A stretch of 64,000 nucleotides of DNA, taken from contig MPMG01000001.1 of assembly GCA_002238485.1 (NCBI GenBank), positions 124,001 through 188,000 on the forward strand, written 5' to 3'. Source of the stretch: Chloroflexi bacterium bin20. GTDB lineage: Bacteria; Chloroflexota; Anaerolineae; Aggregatilineales; Phototrophicaceae. Under the pieces are notes generated by a model. That model worked only from the letters and a program-made list of their open reading frames with translations, searched no databases and was not told the DNA's origin. Below, one piece after another: positions 19,720 to 29,133 of the stretch. The position numbers and the translations under genes were made by a program. The first letter of the stretch is position 1. Each line of letters opens with the position of its first letter.

Positions 19720-22194
19720 TCAATCGCCGCGGCTGATATCCAGGATGGAGGCGCGCCAGATTTCCTGATTGTACTCGGCAATCGTGCGGTCGGACGAAAA
19801 GAAGCCCGAGCGCGCGGCATTGAGGATGGACATGGTCGTCCAGCGCTCTCTGTCTGCGAAGGCAGCTGCCACTTGTCGCTGGCACTCGAGATAGCTGGCG
19901 AAGTCGGCGCAGAGCATGTATTCATCGTGATGCAACAAGGAATCGACGATCGGCTGGAAGAGCCCGGTATCACCACTCGAGAAAACGCCACCGGCGATCC
20001 AGTCGATGACTGCGCGCAGGTCGGCATCTCTCTCATAGAGGCTGCGCGGGTTATAACCTTGCTGCCGGACTGCGTGGATATCGTCTGTTGTCATGCCGAA
20101 GAGGAAAAAATTGTCTGCGCCGACTCGCTCGCGGATTTCGATGTTCGCGCCATCGAGCGTGCCGATCGTCAATGCCCCGTTGAGCGCGAATTTCATGTTG
20201 CCCGTGCCCGATGCTTCTTTGCCGGCCAGCGAAATCTGCTCGGACAAGTCGGCCGCGGGATAGACGCGCTGCCCGCATGTTACATTGAAATTGGGGATGA
20301 AGACGACGCGTAGCCGATTTGCGCAGGCCGGGTCGCGATTGACGACATCAGCCACAGAATTGATCAGCTTGATGATCAGCTTTGCCATGTGATAACCGGG
20401 CGCGGCCTTCGCTCCAAAAACGAAGGTGGTTGGCGCGACATCGGCAGCGGCATCGCGCTTTAGCAGCTGATACAAATGAATGATGTGCAACGTTTTCAGC
20501 AACTGGCGTTTGTATTCGTGCAGGCGTTTGACCATCACATCAAACAGGGAGTCCAGGTCGATCGTCAAGCCAAGCAGCGCGCCGATCATGTCTGCCAATT
20601 GAGCTTTGTTGGCGCGTTTGATCGCTCGCCAGTCCGCGCGAAACTGCGGGTCATCGACGAAGGCTTCCAGCTGTGTCAATTCCTCGAGATTGCTCAGCCA
20701 GCCCGCGCCGATCCGACCGGTGATGAGCTCAGCCAACTGTGGATTCGCCAATTTCATGAAGCGGCGCGGCGTGACGCCATTGGTCTTGTTGCCAAACTTA
20801 TGCGGATACATAGCGGCGAAATCGGGAAAGACGCGCGACTGCAGCAAGTTCGATTGCAGTTGGGCGACGCCGTTGACTGAATAGCTGCCCACGCATGCCA
20901 GGTTGGCCATACGCACTTGTTTTTCCGCACCCTCTTCAATGATGGACATTCGCTGCACGCGCCCCGTGTCGTTGGGGAATGTCATGCGCACATCTTCCAG
21001 GAAGCGATGGTTGATCTCGTAGATGATTTCCAGATGCCGCGGCAGGCAATACTCCATCAGCGAGGTGGGCCATTTCTCCAGCGCTTCGGGCAAGAGGGTA
21101 TGCTGCGTGGCGGCGAAGGTGCGTGTGGTGATGCTCCAGGCGCGTTCCCAGTCTAGCAGATATACATCGACCATCAAGCGCATGAATTCGGCAATGGCGA
21201 TGACGGGATGCGAATCGTTCAGGTGGATGACCGCCACATTGGGCAATTCTTCCCAGTCGGCATTCAAGATATTGAAGCGCTTGATGATGTTGTTGAGCGA
21301 GCAGGCCACGAAGAAGTACTGCTGCTTCAGGCGCAATTCCTTGCCTTGTGGCGTATTGTCGTTTGGGTAGAGCACTTTGGTGACATTTTCGCTGCTGGTC
21401 TTTTGCTCCACAGCGCGCGAATAATCGCCAACATCAAAGAGCTGCAAGTCGAATTCTCGTGTGGCGCGCGCGCTCCACAGCCGCAGCATGTTGACGGTCT
21501 TGGTTTTGTAGCCCGGCACCAAGGTGTGGTAGGGCTGTCCCATGATGGTCTGCGCTGGCTGCCAGTGGACACGAAACTTGCCCTCGCTGTCGGTGTAGCT
21601 CTCTGTATAGCCACCGAAACCCACTTCGACCATGTCGTCGGGTTGGGGGAATTCCCAGGGATTGCCGTAATACAGCCATTCGTCTGGGCTTTCCACCTGC
21701 CAGCCGTCGCGGAAGGACTGACGAAATATGCCATATTCATAACGGATGCCATAGCCTACCGCCGGGATATTCAGCGTCGCCAGCGAATCCATAAAACAAG
21801 CCGAGAGTCGTCCCAAGCCGCCATTGCCCAAGCCCGGCTCAATATCCAGCGCGATCAGCTCGTCGAGGTCGATAGCGTGTTGGCGCATCGTCTCGCGCGC
21901 CAGCTGGTCGGTTTCTGTGTAGTGCAGATTCTTTTCCAGCTGCGCGCCCAGCAAATATTCCGCAGACAGGTAATAAACGAATTTGGGATTCTGGCGGAAA
22001 TAGCAATCTACATTTTGCTGCCAGAAGTACATCATATAATCGCGCACGGTGATCGACAGCGCCGTATACAGGTCGCGCGAGGTGGCGGTATAAATGGCTT
22101 GGCCGCGCGTGTAATACAGGTTGTCACGGAAGGCTTGGGCGAAGGCTTCTTGTGTGAGCGTCATACTGGAAATGTTCTCGAAGTTCGAAATCAT
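19720..22194 (-). CDS. glgP: Glycogen/starch/alpha-glucan phosphorylase
   Basis: An 824-residue GT35 phosphorylase, normal length, that releases glucose-1-phosphate from alpha-1,4-glucans. Its features include the pyridoxal-phosphate lysine in G-T-G-N-M-K-F (K668) followed by [15 protein letters not shown], and the N-terminal E-Y-L-L-G and [14 protein letters not shown] stretch. I start it at the ATG preceded by GAGGGAC; further in-frame ATGs lie at 22206 and 22164. It sits 65 bp upstream of the GH51 gene on the same strand, suggesting co-transcription of storage-glucan and arabinoside breakdown. Confidence 0.95.
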   Translation of the reverse strand: MISNFENISSMTLTQEAFAQAFRDNLYYTRGQAIYTATSRDLYTALSITVRDYMMYFWQQNVDCYFRQNPKFVYYLSAEYLLGAQLEKNLHYTETDQLARETMRQHAIDLDELIALDIEPGLGNGGLGRLSACFMDSLATLNIPAVGYGIRYEYGIFRQSFRDGWQVESPDEWLYYGNPWEFPQPDDMVEVGFGGYTESYTDSEGKFRVHWQPAQTIMGQPYHTLVPGYKTKTVNMLRLWSARATREFDLQLFDVGDYSRAVEQKTSSENVTKVLYPNDNTPQGKELRLKQQYFFVACSLNNIIKRFNILNADWEELPNVAVIHLNDSHPVIAIAEFMRLMVDVYLLDWERAWSITTRTFAATQHTLLPEALEKWPTSLMEYCLPRHLEIIYEINHRFLEDVRMTFPNDTGRVQRMSIIEEGAEKQVRMANLACVGSYSVNGVAQLQSNLLQSRVFPDFAAMYPHKFGNKTNGVTPRRFMKLANPQLAELITGRIGAGWLSNLEELTQLEAFVDDPQFRADWRAIKRANKAQLADMIGALLGLTIDLDSLFDVMVKRLHEYKRQLLKTLHIIHLYQLLKRDAAADVAPTTFVFGAKAAPGYHMAKLIIKLINSVADVVNRDPACANRLRVVFIPNFNVTCGQRVYPAADLSEQISLAGKEASGTGNMKFALNGALTIGTLDGANIEIRERVGADNFFLFGMTTDDIHAVRQQGYNPRSLYERDADLRAVIDWIAGGVFSSGDTGLFQPIVDSLLHHDEYMLCADFASYLECQRQVAAAFADRERWTTMSILNAARSGFFSSDRTIAEYNQEIWRASILDISRGD

Positions 22195-22381
22195 AATGTC
22201 CCTCATATACGCATGCCGAGTGGCGCACCGACCCAATCTTTCCCGTTTCGCGGGCTGCAATGTACACTTGACCTGTGCACAATGATAATTGCGCGGACGG
22301 CATTGCGCCACTTTCGCCGCATGTTTTCATGGTATCTTTGCTGGACGAGCTGGCCGAAGCGCAGACGAGACTAGAAGCCGC

Positions 22382-23797
22382 ATGAAACGTCCCAATATCC
22401 TCATACTCTACACCGATCAGCAACGTTGGGATGCTTTGGGCGCGGCTGGCAACACCGAAATCAAGACGCCGCAGCTCGATCGGCTGGCGGCGCGCGGCGC
22501 CACATTTTCGCATCATTTCGTGCAAAATCCTGTCTGCATGCCCAGCCGCATCAGCATGCTTTCGGGCAGGTATCCATCGACCCTGGGCATCACGGATATG
22601 GGCGTGCCTGTCCCCGAGACTATCATCACCTTGCCGCACATGCTTGCGCAATATGGCTATCGCAGCGCCAATATCGGCAAACTGCATTTTCTGCCCCATG
22701 CCAACCGCGACCACCGTCTGCCGCATCCGGCTTATGGTTTCGATCACCTCGAGATCGCTGATGAGCCGGGCGTGTACGAAGATGCCTATCGCGCCTGGGT
22801 ACGCCAGCAAGCGCCCGACCAGATGGACGGCATCAGCGCGGGAATTCCTCCAGCAACACAGGTCTGGCAGCAGACCATGGGCATAGATGACGGTGTCGTG
22901 CATCGTGGCGATCCACAAGGCCGGCATGACTTTGACCGCGGCATCCCCTTCGCCGCTGCCGTCCATCTGACTCACAGCGCATTCGTCGGCGAACAAACAG
23001 CCGAATTCATCAAAGCGGCTGGCGACCAGCCCTTCCTGTGCATCGCTGGCTTCTATTCGCCGCACGCGCCATGGATCGCGCCGCAGATTTACCTAGACCT
23101 ATACGACAACGAGTCGCTCTCTCTGCCGCAGTTTCCGTCCCCTATCGACAATCAGCGACCCGCCGATGAAAATGCGCCTTTCTCCGATGCGCAATTGCGG
23201 CGGGCGAAGCAAGGCTATTACGCCATGATCAGCGAAATGGATCATTGTGTCGGGCGCATCCTGGCGGCGCTGGACGCAAGCGGGACGCGCGACAACACCA
23301 TCGTTGTTTTCACCTCGGACCACGGCGAATGGCTGGGCGATCACCTGCGCTATGGCAAGGGCTATCCTGCCGATGACGCCGTCAGTCGTGTGCCGCTGAT
23401 CATTGCTGCGCCGGGCGGGCAGGAAAGGCAAGAGCATGGTGGAATCGTGGAAGCGGTAGACATCGTGCCGACTCTGCTGGAGCTGGCTGGCATCCAGATC
23501 CCGCCTTTTCTGCAAGGGGAGAGTCTCGCGCCGCTGTTGGCTGGGAGTGCGGATCGAAGCAAGGCATCAGCGCTTACTGAAGGCCCGGGCTGGAAGAGCC
23601 TGCGCAGCGAAAGCTATCGTTATTTGGCGCATGCCGATGGACGCGAGAACTTGTGGGATATGCGCAGCGACCCAGGCGCCTATCACGATGTGGCGGGCAA
23701 CGCTGACTACCAAATTGCTCTGGCGGAGTGTCGGCATCTGCTGCTGACCCGTCTGCTGGCGATGGAACGACCCTTGCCGCGCGCATGGACGTATTGA
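22382..23797 (+). CDS. Type I sulfatase (arylsulfatase family)
   Basis: A 471-residue member of the sulfatase superfamily. The N-terminus P-N-I-L-I-L-Y-T-D-Q-Q supplies calcium ligands. The formylglycine signature is C-M-P-S-R at residues 52-56, and S-D-H-G-E-W-L-G-D-H near residue 320 carries further metal ligands. The cysteine needs conversion to formylglycine by an FGE or anSME enzyme; neither is in this window. No signal peptide is evident, which suggests cytoplasmic action on imported sulfated sugars or choline-sulfate-like esters. Divergently placed from glgP across a 187-bp gap. Confidence 0.9.
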   Translation: MKRPNILILYTDQQRWDALGAAGNTEIKTPQLDRLAARGATFSHHFVQNPVCMPSRISMLSGRYPSTLGITDMGVPVPETIITLPHMLAQYGYRSANIGKLHFLPHANRDHRLPHPAYGFDHLEIADEPGVYEDAYRAWVRQQAPDQMDGISAGIPPATQVWQQTMGIDDGVVHRGDPQGRHDFDRGIPFAAAVHLTHSAFVGEQTAEFIKAAGDQPFLCIAGFYSPHAPWIAPQIYLDLYDNESLSLPQFPSPIDNQRPADENAPFSDAQLRRAKQGYYAMISEMDHCVGRILAALDASGTRDNTIVVFTSDHGEWLGDHLRYGKGYPADDAVSRVPLIIAAPGGQERQEHGGIVEAVDIVPTLLELAGIQIPPFLQGESLAPLLAGSADRSKASALTEGPGWKSLRSESYRYLAHADGRENLWDMRSDPGAYHDVAGNADYQIALAECRHLLLTRLLAMERPLPRAWTY

Positions 23798-23816
23798 TCT
23801 CAAGCCCGCCAGCAGC

Positions 23817-24737
23817 TTATGCAAATGGGTAGTCCACAGCGGCATATTCGGCGATTCTGCTCCACAGCCTTTCCACTGCGCCGATGTCATCCGCATTCAG
23901 GCTGATCTTCTGTGGGTCGCGCGCGAATGGCGATGTCAGCACCCCGCGCCGCCATAACACGAACTTGTGCAAAGAGACGCCATAGACCATGGCGTAATTC
24001 AAGAGCGGCAAGAGCAGGAAGTGGATTCGCTCGGCTTCGTCAATTTCGCCCGCGCGGTACAAATCGTAAATCTTGACCTGCACATCGACGAATCCACCGG
24101 CCGGCATATTCCCGCATGCGCCGCGCTGCAATTCGTCTATCAGATAGATGCCATTGACGCCGCCAAAGACTCCCAGACAATGCCCGGCGTCCAGCGCGAT
24201 GATCTCGCTGATATGCTGCAAGATCGGCACGGTCTCTTCCTTGATGTATTGGATGCCGGCTTCCAGCGCCAGCAACTCGCACAACTCGCTCGGCGACAGG
24301 GGCGAACCGATGGGCGCAGGCGCATTCTGAATGATCAGCGGGCGGTCGAACTTCGCCAGTTGCCGATAGTATTCACGGACTGCGGACTTGCTGGCTTTGC
24401 GCAGGTACGGTGGCATGGCCATCAGCGCTGTAACGCCGTTATCACATGCCTGTTGGGCGAATTCTAGTGCCGAGCGCAGAGTCAAGCCTTGTACGCCGGC
24501 AACCAGCGGGATTCGCCCTGCGGTTTCTCTCGCGGCGAACTCGACCACCAGCTGGCGTTCGGCATCACTGAGCGTGAAGAACTCGCTGGCCAGCGCCGGC
24601 AGAACCAAACCATGCACGCCCACCGCCACACAATACTCAATCTGCCGAGCGAAGCTGTCCCAGTCGATATCGCCCTGGTCGGTGAAAGGTGTCTGCAAAA
24701 TCTGGTAGATGCCAGCCAGCATCGGTGTCGTGTCCAT
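23817..24737 (-). CDS. Dihydrodipicolinate synthase-like aldolase (DapA family)
   Basis: A 306-residue class I aldolase-fold protein. The Schiff-base lysine is K166 in Y-I-K-E-E-T. G-L-V-L-P-A-L-A-S-E-F near residue 43 replaces the G-T-T-G-E of true DapA, and the catalytic tyrosine normally seen in the I-L-Y-N motif is a glutamine here (I-I-Q-N). It is therefore probably not the lysine-biosynthesis enzyme but a member acting on sugar acids or keto-deoxy acids. It is divergent from a mandelate-racemase-type dehydratase gene, a pairing typical of sugar-acid catabolism. The convergent sulfatase ends 20 bp away. Confidence 0.85.
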   Translation of the reverse strand: MDTTPMLAGIYQILQTPFTDQGDIDWDSFARQIEYCVAVGVHGLVLPALASEFFTLSDAERQLVVEFAARETAGRIPLVAGVQGLTLRSALEFAQQACDNGVTALMAMPPYLRKASKSAVREYYRQLAKFDRPLIIQNAPAPIGSPLSPSELCELLALEAGIQYIKEETVPILQHISEIIALDAGHCLGVFGGVNGIYLIDELQRGACGNMPAGGFVDVQVKIYDLYRAGEIDEAERIHFLLLPLLNYAMVYGVSLHKFVLWRRGVLTSPFARDPQKISLNADDIGAVERLWSRIAEYAAVDYPFA

Positions 24738-24749
24738 GTCGCCTCTTCG

Positions 24750-24778
24750 TTGCGCGTGCTTTGCTCGCCGCCTACACT
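24750..24778 (+). promoter_or_regulatory. Sigma70-like promoter for the mandelate-racemase-type gene
   Basis: TTGCGC (24750-24755), a 17-bp spacer and TACACT (24773-24778) lie in the 103-bp divergent gap, 62 bp before the ATG at 24841. The promoter overlaps the region where regulation of the divergent aldolase gene would also be exerted. Confidence 0.55.
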
Positions 24779-24840
24779 ATAGTCCGCGTCACGCGGCCGC
24801 GCCACTTGTGAAGTCAATCCGAAGAATGAGGAAACAGCCA

Positions 24841-25995
24841 ATGCGCATCACGCATGTCGAAGCCATCCCTGTCCGTATCAAACGCGAAGAAGCGTATCTG
24901 GGCACTGTGCCAAAAAGCGCCGACGAACGAGCTTATTTCCTGCGTCCGCCTTATCGCGCGCTCTATTCCCGTTACCTCGAAACGGCTTTCGTAAAAATCA
25001 GCACCGACGAAGGCACATTCGGATGGGGAGAGGCGCTGGCGCCAGTTGCCCCAGAAGTCGTTTGTGTCATCATTGAGCAATTGCTTGCGCCGGCGCTGCT
25101 GCATCGCGATCCGCTGGACGGCAATGTGCTGTGGAATGTGATGTACGATTTGATGCGCGAGCGCGGCTACTATGGCGGCTTCATGCTCGATGCCATCAGC
25201 GCCTGTGATACGGCATTGTGGGATCTTCGTGGCAAGCTTCTGGGGCAGCCCGTGTATCAACTGCTGGGCGGAGCATTTCGCGAGGCTGTGCCCTGCTATG
25301 TCTCGGGATTGCCACGTCCGACCTCCGCTGAGCGGGTCGAGTTGGCGTTGCGCTATGTCGACAAAGGCTTCAACGCATTCAAACTGGCGGCTGGTCATGG
25401 TGTGCGGGCCGATGCTGCCAGCGTCGGCGCATTGCGCGATGCCCTCGGTGACGAGGCTGTCTTGCTGCTGGACGCGCATTGGGTCTATGCGCTAGATGAC
25501 GCCGTGCAGCTGGGGCAGGAACTTGCCGGACTGGGCGTCGGCTTCTTTGAAGCGCCTATCAACCCCGAGGATGTCGAATCGCATGCGCAGTTGGCGGCCG
25601 CAGTAGCCGTGCCGATTGCTCATGGCGAGACGGAACGCACGCGCTATCAGTTCCGCCCCTGGCTTGCACAAGACGCCGCGCAAATTTTGCAGCCGGATGT
25701 CGGGCGCGCCGGCATCAGCGAAGTCATCAAAATCGCCAGCATGGCAGAGGCTTTCAACACGCGGGTCGCGCCGCATCTGAGCGTCGGTTTGGGCATTTGC
25801 ATCGCCGCCACCATCCATGCCGCGGCCGCTATTCCCAATTTGTACCTGTTGGAGTATCAGCCGCCGATCTTTGAAGCCGCCAACATGCTGCTGGAATCGC
25901 CCTTGACCTGTGCCGCTGGTTTCTACGACCTGCCGACTGGCGCTGGGCTGGGTGTGGCGCTGGACGAGCGAAAAGTCCGCGATTTGCAAGCCTAG
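24841..25995 (+). CDS. Mandelate racemase/muconate lactonizing enzyme family protein (acid-sugar dehydratase-like)
   Basis: A 384-residue enolase-superfamily enzyme. Metal ligands D211, E237 and E263 lie in L-L-D-A-H-W, F-F-E-A-P-I and H-G-E-T-E-R. K181 in F-K-L and the D286/H312 pair (Q-P-D-V-G, A-P-H-L-S-V-G) supply candidate acid/base groups. The second lysine of the K-x-K motif is not present (K-L-A), so the base is more likely the His-Asp dyad, as in several sugar-acid dehydratases. The start follows GAGGAAA. It pairs by context with the divergent aldolase: dehydration to a 2-keto-3-deoxy acid, then cleavage. The exact substrate is unknown. Confidence 0.85.
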   Translation: MRITHVEAIPVRIKREEAYLGTVPKSADERAYFLRPPYRALYSRYLETAFVKISTDEGTFGWGEALAPVAPEVVCVIIEQLLAPALLHRDPLDGNVLWNVMYDLMRERGYYGGFMLDAISACDTALWDLRGKLLGQPVYQLLGGAFREAVPCYVSGLPRPTSAERVELALRYVDKGFNAFKLAAGHGVRADAASVGALRDALGDEAVLLLDAHWVYALDDAVQLGQELAGLGVGFFEAPINPEDVESHAQLAAAVAVPIAHGETERTRYQFRPWLAQDAAQILQPDVGRAGISEVIKIASMAEAFNTRVAPHLSVGLGICIAATIHAAAAIPNLYLLEYQPPIFEAANMLLESPLTCAAGFYDLPTGAGLGVALDERKVRDLQA

Positions 25996-26001
25996 GCGTT
26001 T

Positions 26002-26814
26002 CTACTGCGGGATGAGCGGCGCTCTTGGACGCACGATTTGCAGGCGCTCTGGCGTCAACCGGGCTGCCAATTCATCGGAAACGCGGTAGCCGTGACGGAA
26101 ATTGCCCCAGCTGGGTCCATAACGAAAGACGATGATGCGCCGGTCGCCGGCATTGACGCGCCTGGCCGACCCATGCGCCAGGCAGTCCACAAACAGAATC
26201 GCGTCTCCCGCGTCCATGCGCACTTCCACCGCGCCCTCGACTTGATCGACATAAGGCTCGTCGCTGTTCATTCGGTACTTCTCGGCATCGGGATGCGCGA
26301 AGTTGGATTTGTGGCTGCCGGGGATGATCATGGTTGCGCCATCGCCCTCGCCAATATCGGTCAGGGCCATCAGCACATTGATCTGCCCACAGTGGAAGCC
26401 GCCGTTGTAATAGCGGAATTGCGTGCGCTTGGCGCCTTCGTGCCCGCCGCTGTGCAAGCCAATCGCCTGCCCAGGACCGCGTATGCTGGCGAAGCACTCG
26501 TCAATGAAAAGCGGTCCGTGGTTGTAGTCGAATGTGCCTGCGCCGCCGACGAATGTCTTGACCTTGTCGATCCAGGCTGGATGGTCAATTAAGCGCTCGA
26601 AAGCCGCGCCGCCTTCATATATTTGCTGCAGGTTCAGTCCTTCGTCATCACCATAGGTATGCCCGTGCACATAGCCATTCCACATGCCGGGCTGCATGGG
26701 CAGCAGCGCGTCGATGCCGGCGTTTAGCTCGCGCAGCTCCTGTGCCGAAAGCGCGCCCTTCAACAGCAGATAGCCGCGCAGATCAAAGAAATACTTCTCG
26801 CGTTCGCTGACCAT
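26002..26814 (-). CDS. Phytanoyl-CoA dioxygenase (PhyH)-like protein with HxG instead of HxD
   Basis: A 270-residue jelly-roll protein of the PhyH group of Fe(II)/2-oxoglutarate oxygenases. Family landmarks are D-L-R-G-Y-L-L-L-K-G near residue 11, I-P-G-S-H-K-S near 164 and the distal histidine in C-L-A-H-G-S (H214), with an arginine (R225) suited to bind 2-oxoglutarate. The proximal motif, normally His-x-Asp, reads L-H-S-G-G (H121, G123), leaving no carboxylate ligand. It may use a different metal geometry or be non-hydroxylating. GAGGAG precedes the start. It is the last gene of a cluster with an FAD oxidoreductase and a second PhyH protein, 12 bp downstream of the former. Confidence 0.8.
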   Translation of the reverse strand: MVSEREKYFFDLRGYLLLKGALSAQELRELNAGIDALLPMQPGMWNGYVHGHTYGDDEGLNLQQIYEGGAAFERLIDHPAWIDKVKTFVGGAGTFDYNHGPLFIDECFASIRGPGQAIGLHSGGHEGAKRTQFRYYNGGFHCGQINVLMALTDIGEGDGATMIIPGSHKSNFAHPDAEKYRMNSDEPYVDQVEGAVEVRMDAGDAILFVDCLAHGSARRVNAGDRRIIVFRYGPSWGNFRHGYRVSDELAARLTPERLQIVRPRAPLIPQ

Positions 26815-26826
26815 ATTCGCTCCTCG

Positions 26827-29115
26827 TCAGGCATAGCACTGCAGGCCAAAAATGGCGGCCGGCGCTTGCCCCTGCACCTCCAGCACTTCGACTCGCAGCT
26901 GGTCAGTTTCGACAGGCTCGTCAAAGCGGATCTGGTTGATGGTCTGGTGATTGTCCGTGACTTCCGCGAAGACTCTGCCATTGCCATCGCCCAGCCGATA
27001 ATGCTTGACCGTGAAGGGCATGACCGACTCGGGGTGTCCGCGCAGGCTGGTCTCCATGGCGTGGTCAAAGTCGCTATCAAACATGAGCGTTACCTGGCTG
27101 ATGCTCTGCGGGTATGTCCAGCCGATATCCAGCTTTGGCGCGGGATCGTCTGCTTCTGCCACCCAGGCATTCACCGCCGATGTAGGGCGTGACAAGCCAT
27201 TGCCAACATTCTCCGCATCAAAGCTGTCTATAGGCTGCGAGAAAGCCATGGCGATGTTGTGCCCGGCCGGGCGGCGAGGCGGCGTCCAAAACTCAAACGA
27301 CTCCACGCCGATATCGTGTTGGGGCTGCTGCGACCGCCAATACTGCAGCGCCAGCAAGCCGGTGATTCGCTGGTCGCTCAGATGCAGCTGCACCAGCGGA
27401 TTCGCCATGACACAGACGAAGGCATAACGCGAATCGTCTATCAATTGCGCGAAGTCCAGCTCAAGCGCCTGATTGTCACCTGCAGCCAGGTCAATGCGCA
27501 GGCTCTTCAACGTGATATCGGGACTGTAATTGTCGCGGCGCGAGCTGATGCGCAGCTGGACTTCCAGCGTCGTGGCTTCGTCCGCGTCCGCCCAGATGGT
27601 CATGCCTGACGTTCGTCCGCGCTGCAAAGGCAGCATCTGCGCGTAGTGTCTTTGCAGTCGGTGGCGCGATCCATCGTCCGGCAGCTCGTCCAGGCAGAGT
27701 TTGCTGGAAGCGCGGATGGTCGCTGTCTTGACCAGGTCCTCGGCGTCTTCGAGCTTGAATTGCGGGATGAATTGCCCGACGCGCTGCAAATCGCGCTGCA
27801 GCAATTCGATGCGCCCGGGTTGGGCGATATCCCGTGGCAGCAGACCGTGCTGGATGCAGTGCGCTGCCGCCACGCCCACCGATTGTGCCGCCGAAGCCAG
27901 GGTTAGCATCACGCGCGTTGACCCAAAAGCTACATGCGATGCGCTCATGATGCGCCCGGCGATGAACAAATTGCGGATATTCTTGCTGTATTGACTGCGG
28001 TAAGGCACTTGATACACGCCCTTGGCATGCCATTGATCGCAGCCTGGCCGCTCGCTGAAGACACCATCAGCCGGGTGCAGGTCGATCGACCAGCCGCCAA
28101 AAGAAATCGCGTCATAATGATGCCGCTGCTCGATAATATCCTGCTGGATCATCATGGTATCGCCTTCAAAGCGCCGGCTTTCGCGCTTGCCAGGGATCTG
28201 CCCGACCCATTCCAAGGTCAAAGTCTCGGCATCGGGGAACTCGCCCGAATTCTTGATATAATTCCAAACACCATAAACGACTTTCCACAGTTGCCATTTG
28301 ATGGTTTCGGTTTCGTGCACGGTGTCCAGCCGGCCGCCATATTCGATCCACCACAGCCGACAGCCATCGGTGGCGGTGTTGAAGCTGCGAAAGCGCGGGA
28401 TCTGCGTGATATCTTCCAGCGCATAACTGGGCGGCACAAACGTCACTGGCACGCCGATATCTTTGCTGTAGAAATAAATCGAATGCCCCAGCAAGTAGCC
28501 ATATTCTTCGCTGGGCGCGAACTTCTCGCCGAACTCGTCGCTGGCTTCTGCGCCCATGCGGAAAGCGGCGCCCGCCTGGAAGGCCACAATGCCATCGCCC
28601 GATGCATCGCAGAATAGCGGCGCGTACAGCTCGTATTGGGTAGAATTCTGGCTGCAGAAGGCGGTAACGGATTCGATCGTTTCGCCATCGCTCTTGGCAA
28701 CATGGACGGCGGCTGTATTCAGCAGCAGCGTGAGATTCGGCTCTTCAACGACTTTTTCTAGCAGGATGGTGTCGAAGATCAAGCTGTTGCCTTCGCGGTT
28801 GCGGTACATATTTTCGACCAAGAGCTCGTCGATGACGCCGCCTTCACGCGCCCAGCGGTTGTTGTTGTTCATGTGTGATGTCGCGCCCAAAGCCCACAGA
28901 CGCACTTCGCTGCTGGCATTGCCACCGAGCACGGGACGGTCTTGCACCAGCACCACCTTGATGCCAGCTCGGGCTGCTGTGATGGCTGCGCAGGTACCTG
29001 CCAGGCCGCCACCCACGATGACCAGATCGCTGTCGAGCCGAACCGTCTTGGGCGCGCGCGCCTCAGTTGAAAACGGCTCGCTGAGCATTCTTGGGATTTG
29101 ATTGTCTTGTTTCAT
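26827..29115 (-). CDS. FAD-dependent oxidoreductase (FAD_oxidored family) with C-terminal beta domain
   Basis: A 762-residue protein. Residues 29-60 form the FAD-binding Rossmann motif (V-I-V-G-G-G-L-A-G-T-C-A-A) and R-P-V-L-G-G-N-A-S-S-E follows, a hallmark of the PF12831 group. A second FAD contact is the D-A-S-G-D-G stretch near residue 192. Residues about 500-762 look like one or two beta-rich modules without obvious catalytic residues, possibly carbohydrate-binding. There is no signal peptide. Members occur in glycan-use loci of Planctomycetes, Chloroflexi and Bacteroidetes but their reactions are mostly unassigned. GGAGG precedes the start. Confidence 0.82.
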   Translation of the reverse strand: MKQDNQIPRMLSEPFSTEARAPKTVRLDSDLVIVGGGLAGTCAAITAARAGIKVVLVQDRPVLGGNASSEVRLWALGATSHMNNNNRWAREGGVIDELLVENMYRNREGNSLIFDTILLEKVVEEPNLTLLLNTAAVHVAKSDGETIESVTAFCSQNSTQYELYAPLFCDASGDGIVAFQAGAAFRMGAEASDEFGEKFAPSEEYGYLLGHSIYFYSKDIGVPVTFVPPSYALEDITQIPRFRSFNTATDGCRLWWIEYGGRLDTVHETETIKWQLWKVVYGVWNYIKNSGEFPDAETLTLEWVGQIPGKRESRRFEGDTMMIQQDIIEQRHHYDAISFGGWSIDLHPADGVFSERPGCDQWHAKGVYQVPYRSQYSKNIRNLFIAGRIMSASHVAFGSTRVMLTLASAAQSVGVAAAHCIQHGLLPRDIAQPGRIELLQRDLQRVGQFIPQFKLEDAEDLVKTATIRASSKLCLDELPDDGSRHRLQRHYAQMLPLQRGRTSGMTIWADADEATTLEVQLRISSRRDNYSPDITLKSLRIDLAAGDNQALELDFAQLIDDSRYAFVCVMANPLVQLHLSDQRITGLLALQYWRSQQPQHDIGVESFEFWTPPRRPAGHNIAMAFSQPIDSFDAENVGNGLSRPTSAVNAWVAEADDPAPKLDIGWTYPQSISQVTLMFDSDFDHAMETSLRGHPESVMPFTVKHYRLGDGNGRVFAEVTDNHQTINQIRFDEPVETDQLRVEVLEVQGQAPAAIFGLQCYA

Positions 29116-29133
29116 ATCTCTGCCTCCACTTAT

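Noticed and set aside
26002..26814. Calling the HxG protein a halogenase
   Set aside because: The missing carboxylate is suggestive only; the locus context is carbohydrate catabolism, so I leave it as a finding and not a functional call.
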